Assembly: GCA_035268885.1 (NCBI GenBank)
Contig: DATFKA010000146.1
Coordinates: 1-64,000, forward strand
Length of the DNA: 64,000 bases
Reading direction: 5' to 3'
Origin: DATFKA01 sp035268885
Lineage (GTDB): Bacteria; Bacteroidota; Bacteroidia; Chitinophagales; Saprospiraceae
The notes under the pieces: generated by a model
Databases searched by the model: none
The model's input: the letters and a program-made list of their open reading frames with translations, nothing else
Told to the model about the DNA's origin: nothing
Position numbers and translations under genes: made by a program
Shown here: piece after piece, positions 16,033 through 24,256 of the stretch
Layout: each line of letters starts with the position of its first letter
Position numbering within the stretch: the first letter of the stretch is position 1

Positions 16033-16138
16033 GACAGATTTCCTTATTTGTTGAAAAAAAATAATCACTTTAAAAGGAAGTAAACTCACAAAAACCTGAT
16101 TAACAACGCCTTGCAAAGATAAATCTGTTTATTAAAAT

Positions 16139-16171
16139 AAAAAAAGCACCGCCAAAAAATGGTGCTTTTTT
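16139..16171. terminator. Terminator downstream of the moaD-moeB operon
   Basis: AGCACC (16145-16150) pairs with GGTGCT (16161-16166), flanked by A-runs on the left and T-runs on the right, so it can work in both directions. It separates the molybdopterin operon (stop at 16198) from the RNA units. Confidence 0.85.
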
Positions 16172-16197
16172 ATTCATTTTCTTTAATTCAGTGAATT

Positions 16198-16470
16198 TTA
16201 ACCTCCCGAGAGTGCCTGAAAGATGAGCAATTCCTGCTTACGATCTAGCGGATCGGCCAGTTCTTGCCGATCCTGGATGAGCTCCTGATCGATAAATATA
16301 TTGATGTGCTTACGTAAACGACCGCTCTCGTCGCGCAGGTAGGCATTAATACCCGGATATTTTTTCTCCAGCATTTCGAGCGCCTCTAACACCGTTTCCG
16401 CTTCTACCTCCTGGGATTGGATTTTTGGAAAGAATCGCTGTAGTGCGGGTGTAAAATTAATTTTAATCAT
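16198..16470 (-). CDS. MoaD/ThiS-family sulfur carrier protein
   Basis: 90 residues with a ubiquitin-like fold and the essential C-terminal Gly-Gly (IFQALSGG), which is adenylated and turned into a thiocarboxylate. Core motifs: KINFTPALQRFF, VLEALEMLEKKYP and ININIFIDQEL-like strands (HINIFIDQELIQD). It overlaps the upstream adenylyltransferase gene by 8 bases, so the pair is translationally coupled and this carrier is the likely client of that enzyme. A second MoaD-like gene is at 19981, so the two carriers may serve different acceptors. Target pathway (molybdopterin or another thio-transfer) is not fixed by sequence. Confidence 0.9.
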   Translation of the reverse strand: MIKINFTPALQRFFPKIQSQEVEAETVLEALEMLEKKYPGINAYLRDESGRLRKHINIFIDQELIQDRQELADPLDRKQELLIFQALSGG

Positions 16471-17563
16471 AATGTTCTAGTTTTTCCCAGGCCAGAATGC
16501 CGCCCTCCAGATTATAAAGTGCTGTAAAGTTTCCCAGGCCTTCCAACTGGCGGATTGCATTTGCACTGCGGCCCCCGCTTTTACAATGGACCACAATTTT
16601 TTTATCGGTTGGTATTTGCGTGATTTTTTGCGCAAGCTCCCCTAGTGGAATTAACTGGCCATCCATATGATGCACCGCATATTCATGCGGCTCCCGTACG
16701 TCTAACAGGAAGTGCTCCACCCCTTGCTTTCGCCATTCTGCATAATCTTTTGCCGAAAGGCTCAAACCACCGGGCGTAGGAATGGCACAATAATCCGCCA
16801 GTGCCTCCAGACTCTCAATCTTGAGATTCGGATTCCTGGGTATTTTCAGCGTACGCGTCTCGAAGCTTAGGGTGTCGATCATAAACAGACGGCCAGCCAG
16901 GGGTTCACCGATACCCGTTGCGACTTTGATCACTTCATTAGCCTGCAAGCTACCTACTATTCCCGGTAGCACGCCCAGTACGCCTCCCTCCGCGCAATTA
17001 GGCACGGCTTCCGGATCGGGTGGCTCCGGGAAAAGATCGCGATAATTCACGCCGCGTTGACCATCGGCCTGTGGCAAATTAAAGACAGCGACCTGCCCCT
17101 CGAAACGAAAGATAGAAGCGTATACATTAACTTTCCCGGCCAGTACACAAGCGTCATTAACCAGATATCGCGTCGGAAAATTATCCGTACCATCCGCAAC
17201 AATATCGTAGGGCTGAATGAGCTCCATTACATTGTCAATCGTCAGCCGCTTTTTATAGACCTGCACCTCGATGTGCGGATTAAGTGCTTTAATCCGCTGT
17301 TTGGCCACTACCGCCTTGGGCTTCCCAATATCCTGACTAGTATATAATACCTGCCGCTGGAGATTACTCAGATCGACAACATCATCATCAATAATACCGA
17401 TATGACCTAGGCCGGCGGCCGCCAAATAAAGTAGTAAAGGGCTACCCAGACCGCCCGCTCCGACGACCAGCACCCGGGCTTCTCGCAGGCGCTCCTGTCC
17501 CTCCCGACCGAAGTCAGGAAGTACAAAATGGCGAGCGTATCTTTGTAATTCTTCTTTAGTCAT
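16463..17563 (-). CDS. moeB: MoeB/ThiF-type adenylyltransferase with C-terminal rhodanese domain
   Basis: 366 residues. The N-terminal E1-like domain (about 1-235) has the nucleotide loop VVGAGGLGSP, the Arg finger in SNLQRQVLY, the metal-site Asp in DGTDNFPTRYLVND, and the conserved Cys in PNCAEGGVLGVLPG. The C-terminal rhodanese domain (about 265-366) has FLLDVREPHEYAVHH and the active-site loop HCKSGGRSA with the sulfur-carrying Cys. Such fusions activate a MoaD/ThiS carrier and deliver sulfur to it. The 8-base overlap with the downstream carrier supports this. The BNR-propeller gene lies immediately upstream (15 bases). Confidence 0.92.
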   Translation of the reverse strand: MTKEELQRYARHFVLPDFGREGQERLREARVLVVGAGGLGSPLLLYLAAAGLGHIGIIDDDVVDLSNLQRQVLYTSQDIGKPKAVVAKQRIKALNPHIEVQVYKKRLTIDNVMELIQPYDIVADGTDNFPTRYLVNDACVLAGKVNVYASIFRFEGQVAVFNLPQADGQRGVNYRDLFPEPPDPEAVPNCAEGGVLGVLPGIVGSLQANEVIKVATGIGEPLAGRLFMIDTLSFETRTLKIPRNPNLKIESLEALADYCAIPTPGGLSLSAKDYAEWRKQGVEHFLLDVREPHEYAVHHMDGQLIPLGELAQKITQIPTDKKIVVHCKSGGRSANAIRQLEGLGNFTALYNLEGGILAWEKLEHYD

Positions 17564-17578
17564 ATTTTCGCAATCTCC

Positions 17579-18661
17579 TTATGCTATAACAACGGCATCA
17601 ACTCGGGGAAGGTTGCCCGCCAGTTGTTGCCAGGAAGCACCTCCGCTATCCGACAAATAAATATTACCATTATTAGTGCCAAATACCAGTAAGCCAGATC
17701 GGTAAACCAGGGAGTGCCGGTATACAATATCAAAGCTGTGCTCCTGGGGTAGTCCGTTTCGTTGGGCCTCCCAGGTCTGACCGCCGTCTTGGGTACGACT
17801 CACCACCAGTGCCAGGTCTTTGGCGACGCGCATCTCATCACTAATGGCGGGGATCACCCAGGCCCGATCGGTTGTATCCGGATCAATGGCCAGGGCAAAG
17901 CCATAACCTGCCAGTCCTTCCTGATCCGATATATTCTGCCACTGCGCTCCGCCATCAGTCGTGCGAAATACGCCGCAGTGATTTTGCTGCCAAAGTACCT
18001 TCGGATCTTTATGGCTCTGCAAAAGCAGATGCGGATCGTGCCCCACCTCTACCGATGGATTCGGCAGGTAAGCCGCCACCAGCCCCTGATTACGGGGCGA
18101 CCAGCTGGCGCCACCGTCTTTCGTTTCAAAAACACCAGCACAGCTAACGGCAATGTATAGGTGCGCGCTATTGCCTGGATCAACGACAATGGAATGGATA
18201 AAGGGGTAATCCCGGCCCGCCCCGAACCACTGCATGGAATCCTGGCGCGAGGGATGATTCCATAGCGAACGAACCAGTTCAAAATGCTCGCCCTGATCCG
18301 CTGAATAAAAAAGCCCTCCGGGCTCGGTTCCCAGCCAAAGTCCGCCCGGTCGATCTGCTCCCGCCTGCTGCATACACCACATCTTTTTCATAAGGGCCGG
18401 TTTCCCTTTGCTCAGTTTGGCGTCTTTTGGGTATTTGGGCAAGGGCATTTCTTCCCAGCTATTTCCCCGGTCAAAAGATCGATGTAGTTTAGGGCCCCAG
18501 TGTCGATGCGCCAAACCCACCCACCAGGTACCTGTGCGTTCGTCCACAAATAAAAAAGCCACCGGAAAACCTAAAAAGTGTACTTTTTTGACAGCCCATT
18601 CTTTGTCTTTTTTAGTGTAAACCAATAAACCTTTTGCGGTACCTACTAGAATTTCCTGCAT
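17579..18661 (-). CDS. BNR/Asp-box beta-propeller protein, cytoplasmic
   Basis: 360 residues without a signal peptide (starts MQEILVGTAKGLLVYTKK). Asp-box/BNR repeats recur through the chain: SFDRGNSWEEM, SADQGEHFE, TKDGGASWSPRN, TTDGGAQWQNIS, TQDGGQTWEAQ and SDSGGASWQQL. The arrangement fits a sialidase-like or Vps10-like propeller, but sialidase catalytic residues are not evident and the lack of export argues against an extracellular glycosidase. It is first in an operon with moeB-rhodanese and a MoaD carrier; this linkage recurs, to my knowledge, in other bacteria, suggesting a role tied to the sulfur carrier. Function unknown. Confidence 0.85.
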   Translation of the reverse strand: MQEILVGTAKGLLVYTKKDKEWAVKKVHFLGFPVAFLFVDERTGTWWVGLAHRHWGPKLHRSFDRGNSWEEMPLPKYPKDAKLSKGKPALMKKMWCMQQAGADRPGGLWLGTEPGGLFYSADQGEHFELVRSLWNHPSRQDSMQWFGAGRDYPFIHSIVVDPGNSAHLYIAVSCAGVFETKDGGASWSPRNQGLVAAYLPNPSVEVGHDPHLLLQSHKDPKVLWQQNHCGVFRTTDGGAQWQNISDQEGLAGYGFALAIDPDTTDRAWVIPAISDEMRVAKDLALVVSRTQDGGQTWEAQRNGLPQEHSFDIVYRHSLVYRSGLLVFGTNNGNIYLSDSGGASWQQLAGNLPRVDAVVIA

Positions 18662-18978
18662 ATATTTTTTTCTTAAGTATAGAAACTTTGGTTCTAAATG
18701 ATTTCGAAGCGATTTAAACTTTTTCAGTTGGTTACTTACACTTTTAGAATCTACCTAGAATTCTGTCATCCCCCTGATACCAGGCTCTTTTTCCCACTGG
18801 GAAAAGCCAAGGCTAATCCCTTCAAAGGGGGTACGGGGGATGAAAAATGATGTAACTGTTTTTTTGACCAAATAGATTCACTTTGTACTAACTTTAGACA
18901 AGTTCCAAGACACATTAAACAGCCCAACGTTTATCTTGTTAATTTACTGAAAATCGTATTCATCTAAAATCCTTCGCT
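18662..18978. repeat. Divergent intergenic region with inverted copy of the C/G-run element
   Basis: No gene seen. CCCTTCAAAGGGGGTACGGG (18818-18837) continuing GGGATGAA is an inverted relative of the element at 2722-2749. An internal hairpin TTTTCCC/GGGAAAA lies near 18788-18804. The block 18763-18845 is therefore probably a short non-autonomous dispersed repeat. Promoters for the two divergent operons must lie here but no strong box pair was found. Confidence 0.5.
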
Positions 18979-19977
18979 TTGAAGAATCATCTATCGCTTA
19001 TTAATAAATGGAGAGCAGCGGACAAAGAAATCGCCATCGCCCGGGTCGTAAAAACCTGGAATGCCTCTCCCCGCCCCGTAGGATCTGTATTGCTAATCAA
19101 CGAAGATCAAGAAATGGCGGGCTCCGTCAGCGGTGGCTGTGTCGAAGGCGCCGTACTGAAAGCGGCCATGAATTTATTTGAAAACAAAACGGCCCGCCTG
19201 CTTGATTTTGGGGTATCCAACGACGATGCCTGGTCGGTTGGGCTTAGCTGCGGGGGGCGAATCCAGGTTTACCTGGAATTATTACCCAAAACGGGCCTAT
19301 GGTCTTCCCTGGAGGAGCACCTCCAAAATAACCAGGGCTGCATCTGGGTAAGTCCGCTAATGAATAATGATTTGTCTGCCGGGATAATCAAATCAGATGT
19401 ATCGGCGACGGATTTGCTTTCGCAAAAAGCTCAGGAAGCCTACCGGAATAGGAAAAGTCAGATAGTAGAGATAAAAGGTCAGGATTATTTTTTGCATGTG
19501 CTTCCCCAAAAAAGCCAATTATTCCTGATTGGTGCTGCCCATCTTAGCGCTGACCTCATTCAGTTGGCGAAAAGCTTTAGCTTCGAGACGATTGTTATTG
19601 ACCCCCGTGGCATTTTTGCCAATAAAACGCAATTCCCCAGTCAACCGGATCATTTATTTAACGATTACCCTTCCGAGATACTACCTAATTATCAACTCGA
19701 TGCCTATACTTTTGCGGTAACGCTCTCCCACGACCCCAAAATCGACGATAATGCCCTCGAAATTCTACTCAAGAGCAAGGTGGCTTACATTGGTGCTTTG
19801 GGGAGTCGGCGCACCCAGGCCAGGCGCGTAGAAAGATTACTCGAAAAAGGGTTCAGCCAGGAAGCGGTAGACCGTATTCACGGACCGGTCGGTATTGATA
19901 TTAATGCCCGACGTCCCCAGGAAATCGCCCTGAGTATCATGGCCCAAATTGTAGAAGTGCAAAATGAGCACCTCTAA
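18979..19977 (+). CDS. XdhC/CoxI-family molybdenum-cofactor maturation protein
   Basis: 332 residues. The N-terminal XdhC domain has VKTWNASPRPVGSVLLINED and the signature SGGCVEGAVLKAA with its Cys, then LSCGGRIQVYLE. The C-terminal Rossmann-like domain has LFLIGAAHLSADLIQLA, VIDPRGIFA and YIGALGSRRTQARR. XdhC proteins bind and sulfurate molybdenum cofactor and load it into xanthine-dehydrogenase-type enzymes. The start appears to be TTG at 18979; no ATG lies nearby in frame. It is convergent with the moaD-desulfurase pair just downstream. No molybdenum hydroxylase is in the window, so the client is elsewhere or lost. Confidence 0.9.
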   Translation: MKNHLSLINKWRAADKEIAIARVVKTWNASPRPVGSVLLINEDQEMAGSVSGGCVEGAVLKAAMNLFENKTARLLDFGVSNDDAWSVGLSCGGRIQVYLELLPKTGLWSSLEEHLQNNQGCIWVSPLMNNDLSAGIIKSDVSATDLLSQKAQEAYRNRKSQIVEIKGQDYFLHVLPQKSQLFLIGAAHLSADLIQLAKSFSFETIVIDPRGIFANKTQFPSQPDHLFNDYPSEILPNYQLDAYTFAVTLSHDPKIDDNALEILLKSKVAYIGALGSRRTQARRVERLLEKGFSQEAVDRIHGPVGIDINARRPQEIALSIMAQIVEVQNEHL

Positions 19978-19980
19978 AGA

Positions 19981-20226
19981 CTAGCCGCCGCTGACCGGCG
20001 GTATAATCACCACTTCATCCTGAGGACTGATTTCATAATCATCCGTTTGGTACTCTTCATTTATGGCAATGGAGAGGGAGCGCAATTTTTCGAAGGCAGG
20101 ATACTCCCTGATCAACTTTTCCTTCAGGCTACCTACGGTAACCCTGTCTTCCAGGCTAAGTATGGCGGTCTTTTCTCCGAGTATATCTTTGGCAATTCCG
20201 AAAGCAATTAGATTGATATCCATCAA
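19981..20226 (-). CDS. moaD: MoaD-like molybdopterin synthase sulfur carrier
   Basis: 81 residues, MoaD-type ubiquitin fold: INLIAFGIAKDILG, VGSLKEKLIREYPAF, SIAINEEYQ, DEVVIIPPVSGG with the terminal Gly-Gly. The VIIPPVSGG ending is characteristic of genuine MoaD. Start may be ATG 20226 or the next codon (20223). It lies 18 bases after the cysteine desulfurase gene on the same strand, which could supply its sulfur through a MoeB-rhodanese relay. Confidence 0.9.
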   Translation of the reverse strand: MMDINLIAFGIAKDILGEKTAILSLEDRVTVGSLKEKLIREYPAFEKLRSLSIAINEEYQTDDYEISPQDEVVIIPPVSGG

Positions 20227-20244
20227 TTAAATAGATTAAGTAGG

Positions 20245-21456
20245 TTATGCAAAAAAATCGGCGACTTCCCGCACGGCCTTTACCAAACGTTCGACATCCC
20301 GCCTGGTATTGTACAGCGAGAAGGAAGCCCGCACAGTACCTGGCAAGCCCAAAGTATCCATCAAAGGTTGTGTACAGTGATGGCCCGCTCTGACGGCAAT
20401 ATTTTCTGCGCCCAGAAAAGAAGCAATATCGTGCGGATGCGCCTGCTCCAGGACAAAAGACACGATGGCACTTTTGTTCCGAGCATTTCCAATAATACGC
20501 AATCCCGGAATATCTTTCAAACCGGCTATCGTTTCGTCGTGTAGCGCCTTTAGTCCTTCCCGAACCGCAGCGCGATCAATTTTCGAAATATAATCAATGG
20601 CCGCGCCCAGGCCTATAACCCCGGCTATATTCGTGGTGCCCGCTTCAAATTTACGAGGCGCCGTGGCAAAGGAAGTACGCTCGAAAGAAACGTACTCGAT
20701 CATATCTCCACCAAAAGTAATGGGTGACATTTGCCGCAGATGCTGCGCTTTACCATAGAGTACACCGATGCCAGTCGGGCCAAAAAGCTTATGTCCGGAA
20801 AACACTAAAAAATCACAATCCAGCGCCTGCACGTTCAAATCGTAGTGGGCCACACTCTGTGCTGCATCTACTAAGACTGGAATATCCGCACGATAGCGCC
20901 TGACACCTTCTACTATTTCCCGAACGGGATTAATCGTTCCCAGGGTATTCGAGATGTGCGAACAGGCCACCATAGCCGTTCTTTCACTCAGGGCTCCGAA
21001 GAGTGTGGACAGCTCCAACTCTCCCGCCTCGTTGAGCGGGATAACTTTTAATTTCGCCCGGCTACCCTCCACCAATTGTTGCCAGGGAATAATATTGGCG
21101 TGATGTTCCAGCGTAGTGATAATGACTTCATCGCCCGGTCGCAAACGGGGCCTCAGAAAAGCCTGCGCCACTACATTAACCCCCTGGGTCGTTCCGCTGG
21201 TATAAACAATCTCTTGCTGGGAAGTGGCCCCAATAAAGTGGGCAACTTTCTCTCTTACCGCCTCGTACTTACGACTCGCCCGGGCAGCCATAGGATACAG
21301 ACCGCGGTGTATATTCGCATTTTCCGACGCATAGAAGTGCTGAATGGCTGCTATCACTACGTCGGGTTTTTGGCTGGTTGCCGCACTATCCAAGTATACC
21401 AGTGACGGATGATGCTTAAAAACCGGAAAATCATTCCTTAAACGAGAGAAGTCCAT
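20245..21456 (-). CDS. SufS-family cysteine desulfurase
   Basis: 403 residues, PLP-dependent class V fold, taking sulfur from L-cysteine as an enzyme persulfide. Key sites: NIHRGLYPMAARAS, TSGTTQGVNVVA, LEHHANIIPWQQL, the PLP Asp in VLVDAAQSVAH, the Schiff-base Lys in FSGHKLFGPTG, and the catalytic Cys in RAGHHCTQPLM. It is a group II (SufS/CsdA) enzyme by motif. No sufBCD or sufE is near, while moaD follows directly, so a dedicated role in cofactor sulfuration is likely, though a general Fe-S role is possible. Confidence 0.92.
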   Translation of the reverse strand: MDFSRLRNDFPVFKHHPSLVYLDSAATSQKPDVVIAAIQHFYASENANIHRGLYPMAARASRKYEAVREKVAHFIGATSQQEIVYTSGTTQGVNVVAQAFLRPRLRPGDEVIITTLEHHANIIPWQQLVEGSRAKLKVIPLNEAGELELSTLFGALSERTAMVACSHISNTLGTINPVREIVEGVRRYRADIPVLVDAAQSVAHYDLNVQALDCDFLVFSGHKLFGPTGIGVLYGKAQHLRQMSPITFGGDMIEYVSFERTSFATAPRKFEAGTTNIAGVIGLGAAIDYISKIDRAAVREGLKALHDETIAGLKDIPGLRIIGNARNKSAIVSFVLEQAHPHDIASFLGAENIAVRAGHHCTQPLMDTLGLPGTVRASFSLYNTRRDVERLVKAVREVADFFA

Positions 21457-21608
21457 TGGTGTGGATTACGTTAGACCGATATAAAGCATAAAAACCGTGC
21501 GGCCGCGACTTTTGTTTTCCCAAAGAACTGCCGGTGGAAAATACAGTAGGTCTTACAAGATTACTATCCTACAGGACAAGCCAGGTGAGAAATCAAAAAG
21601 ATGATTAA

Positions 21609-21743
21609 ATGAAGACCTCAATAAGCAAAACATTCGACATTCCCCAACCCCTTGATCGGGTCGCCGATCCAAGAGAAATGGTAAGCTGCGTACCCGGAGC
21701 CCGTATCACGGAAAAGGAAGTGTTGACTTTGTCTAATTCGTAA
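21609..21743 (+). pseudogene. Remnant of a second CoxG-like (SRPBCC) gene
   Basis: A 44-codon frame reading KTSISKTFDIPQPLDRV, then ADPREMVSCVPGARITEKE, ending LSNS at TAA 21741. It aligns with the start of the next gene (KTSFTISQPIERV... TIVKSTPGVRII) but lacks the segment around the conserved Trp and stops at about one fifth of the normal length. It lies 49 bases upstream of the intact paralog. I read it as the 5' scar of a duplicated CoxG-like gene; translation of the short frame is possible but would not give a folded domain. Confidence 0.65.
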
Positions 21744-21792
21744 GGGAACATATACAGGTACTTAGACGATATATAATAAAGATAAGAACACT

Positions 21793-22410
21793 ATGAGCAG
21801 CAAAGTCAAAACCAGTTTTACCATTTCGCAGCCCATCGAGCGGGTTTGGGATAAGTTCACTGACCTTCCTACCATTGTAAAAAGTACACCCGGTGTCCGA
21901 ATTATTCGTCAGCTTTCGCCAAAAAAGTATGAGGTAGAGGCCCAGACCGACCTAAGCTTTGTCGAATCAACCTACGTCGGTGAAATAGGCCTTACGGATA
22001 AAGATCAGGAGCAATACAAAATCAGCTTTGCTGGTCAGGGAAAGGATTTAAAACGCCAGGATGAGGCAGAATTAACCGTGGATAGCCAATTATCTCCACG
22101 TCCGGAAGGTACGGATATTGACATCAGTATGCGGATCAATATTATCGACAAGCCAGCTGCTTACAATGAGCAACACATCGACTACGCAGCGGGACAGCTC
22201 TTGCAGACTTTCGCCGAAAATTTTGAACAGCTTTTTGATTCGGAAGAAGAAGTAACTTCCACCTCCCGACAAACCTCCTCAAAAACATTCTCAGACGTCA
22301 ACGTCATGAATACCGCCACGGACGAGCCGCCGGCAACACTCATGGAACCAAAAACGGGGCCCAACGAAAAAAGTCTGCTGAAACGCATCGCTCAATTTTT
22401 TAGTTTCTGA
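21793..22410 (+). CDS. CoxG-like SRPBCC-family protein
   Basis: 205 residues. The first 150 form a START/SRPBCC domain of the CO-dehydrogenase subunit G type: KTSFTISQPIERVWDKFTDL, IVKSTPGVRIIRQLSPKKYE, VGEIGLTDKDQEQYKISFAG, then the long C-terminal helix AAGQLLQTFAENFEQLF. The tail is polar and ends in a basic/hydrophobic motif (LLKRIAQFFSF) that could touch the membrane. CoxG proteins assist recruitment and maturation of molybdenum hydroxylases at the membrane. With XdhC and MoaD nearby this points to a molybdoenzyme pathway, but the enzyme itself is absent from the window. Confidence 0.85.
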   Translation: MSSKVKTSFTISQPIERVWDKFTDLPTIVKSTPGVRIIRQLSPKKYEVEAQTDLSFVESTYVGEIGLTDKDQEQYKISFAGQGKDLKRQDEAELTVDSQLSPRPEGTDIDISMRINIIDKPAAYNEQHIDYAAGQLLQTFAENFEQLFDSEEEVTSTSRQTSSKTFSDVNVMNTATDEPPATLMEPKTGPNEKSLLKRIAQFFSF

Positions 22411-22507
22411 AGTTGTTTCTGAAAAAAACATTCGTAGGGGGGGTCATACCTTTCCACTAGCAGACACATGTAGGTGAAATCATCATTAAATCCTAAAAAT
22501 TCACTAC

Positions 22508-23500
22508 ATGAGAACTATTTCATTTCTAGCGATGCTGCTTTGCCTGAGTCTAAGTCTAAATAGTTACGGTCAGGTTCGAACTCAGCAACTCCGCAAATTC
22601 AAAACTGAGGCAAAGCCAATTACCCTACAGGGGAACAAATGCCAGTCTGAACTCTCCCTAAACCTCAAAAGCGGTTCCGTAAGAGAACCTAATCACCAAT
22701 TGAGCCCAAAGGTCAAATTCTTCGAGAAAAACGGAAAATTTTACATCCGTTGTGTAGCTCCCATTCAAGAGGGTAGTTTTATTTGGGCACAGTTCCCCCT
22801 CAAGCCCGGTTACCCCAGCGGAAAAATTACGGGTATGAAATTTGCCTATCGGGTGCGTCAAAGCCCCAATAATATCCAGCACCGGGCCTATATTTCACAG
22901 AGTAGAATAACGCAGGGCACACAACCTTACCAGGGTACCGTCCGCCTGGATGATCCCACTAATCTTTATGGCACAAACAGCCATTACGCCACTCCTTTTA
23001 GCGGCAGCTTTACCTGCGGCGGAGATTTCAAAACGGTTGGTTTCAAGCTGGTCATGCAGCCTGGTGATGTGATTTGTATTGACAAAATCAACTTGTACTT
23101 TGATTGCCCAAACAACAATCCGGTAGGCTTTAAATGCCCGCCTAATCTTCCGAACCCAAAAATCAAGTTGGCTAAGGTGGAAAAGAGTGGTGATTATCTC
23201 CGTTACCGCATACCGGTATACAATTATCATGCCTTTCCCGATTACCTTTTCAGTGCAGCGCCTGGCTTACCAGCCTGTGGTCTAAATAGTAATGCCTCCC
23301 GTAGCTGGGTCGATATTTACGACGAGACGAACACGCGTCTGTACGGCTTCTGCGCCCTGGGGCAATCTACGGATTTGAGGGACATTTGGTTCTCCGTAAA
23401 GCGAGGTACCAGTCCACCCACTCGCGTACGCATTGTCATCAATGATCGGGGATGCAATAAAAAATACCCTTCCAACTGGATATCTATCCCCCAAAGTTAA
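22508..23500 (+). CDS. Secreted protein of unknown function
   Basis: 330 residues with a signal peptide (FLAMLLCLSLSLNSYG). The mature part is beta-rich, with several cysteines (NKCQSELSLN, FTCGGDFKTVGF, DVICIDKINLYFDC, LPACGLNS, RGCNKKYPSNW). The segment FIWAQFPLKPGYPSGKITGM and the strand-rich core resemble carbohydrate-binding or jelly-roll domains in general character, but no family is recognised. No sorting tail is visible, so it may stay periplasmic. It stands alone between the CoxG-like gene and a YceI gene. Confidence 0.75.
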   Translation: MRTISFLAMLLCLSLSLNSYGQVRTQQLRKFKTEAKPITLQGNKCQSELSLNLKSGSVREPNHQLSPKVKFFEKNGKFYIRCVAPIQEGSFIWAQFPLKPGYPSGKITGMKFAYRVRQSPNNIQHRAYISQSRITQGTQPYQGTVRLDDPTNLYGTNSHYATPFSGSFTCGGDFKTVGFKLVMQPGDVICIDKINLYFDCPNNNPVGFKCPPNLPNPKIKLAKVEKSGDYLRYRIPVYNYHAFPDYLFSAAPGLPACGLNSNASRSWVDIYDETNTRLYGFCALGQSTDLRDIWFSVKRGTSPPTRVRIVINDRGCNKKYPSNWISIPQS

Positions 23501-23659
23501 GTCCTAAAAGTAAAACTGCTTTTTCAGAATAATTTGAGGTGGTATGAGTCTGTGCGCATAAGGCGCATGGACTTTTTTGTTTGGTAGCCTTAGCTATTCC
23601 GTAAATGCCTGGACGTAGTTAGAAGTTGTTCAGAAAATATGCTTCTTTTTTAGCATAAA

Positions 23660-23691
23660 TTTGACTTGCTTGCGGGCATTTATTAGTATTG
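23660..23691 (+). promoter_or_regulatory. Promoter of the YceI/sensor-kinase operon
   Basis: TTTG (23660-23663), 20 bases, then TAGTATTG (23684-23691), one base off TAnnTTTG. Only four bases separate the -7 box from the ATG at 23696, so the transcript would be leaderless or nearly so. Confidence 0.6.
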
Positions 23692-23695
23692 TATT

Positions 23696-24256
23696 ATGAA
23701 ACCGTTGGAGAGGTACTTCATTACACTTTCATTACTCTATTTATTGCCTTGTACCCTCCTCTCACAGACCAGCTTTTACCGCGCGATAAGCGGTAAGGTA
23801 GCGCTGACTTCGCGTGCGCCCCTAGAGTTGATTAGTGCGAGGACGACCCGAGTACAGGCCATTATTGACCCTACCCGAAAGTCATTTCGATTCACCATTC
23901 CTATTAGCAGTTTTGAAGGGTTCAATTCGGCACTACAAAGGCAGCATTTCAACACGAATTACATGGAGAGCGGGGATTTTCCAGAAGCCGCCTTTTCCGG
24001 TGCCATTCTGGAAGACATCGACTTTAGCAAAGATGGCCAATATGAGATACGCGCAAAGGGAATGTTTACGGTACACGGGGTCAGTAGAGAAAGGATAATT
24101 CGCAGCACAATAAAGATCAGCCAGGGGAGATTATTCATTTCTTCCAATTTTTCGGTATTATTAGAAGATCATAATATTCGTATTCCTAAAATTGTCAATC
24201 AGAAAATTGCGGAGGAGATACAAATACAAGTTAGCGCGGAGCTGGCGCAAAGCTAA
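23696..24256 (+). CDS. YceI-family periplasmic protein
   Basis: 186 residues: signal peptide (LSLLYLLPCTLLSQ), then a YceI lipocalin-like fold (FYRAISGKVALTSRAPLE, KSFRFTIPISSFEGFNSAL, QHFNTNYMESGDFPEAAFSG, FTVHGVSRERII). The family binds polyisoprenoid or other amphiphilic lipids. Its last 65 bases overlap the sensor-kinase gene, so the two are transcribed together and probably coupled in translation. A second YceI protein is encoded at 29054. Confidence 0.9.
   Translation: MKPLERYFITLSLLYLLPCTLLSQTSFYRAISGKVALTSRAPLELISARTTRVQAIIDPTRKSFRFTIPISSFEGFNSALQRQHFNTNYMESGDFPEAAFSGAILEDIDFSKDGQYEIRAKGMFTVHGVSRERIIRSTIKISQGRLFISSNFSVLLEDHNIRIPKIVNQKIAEEIQIQVSAELAQS

Noticed and set aside
17579..18661. 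Extracellular sialidase
   Set aside because: Asp-box repeats are present but there is no signal peptide and no visible catalytic Arg triad or Tyr/Glu pair.
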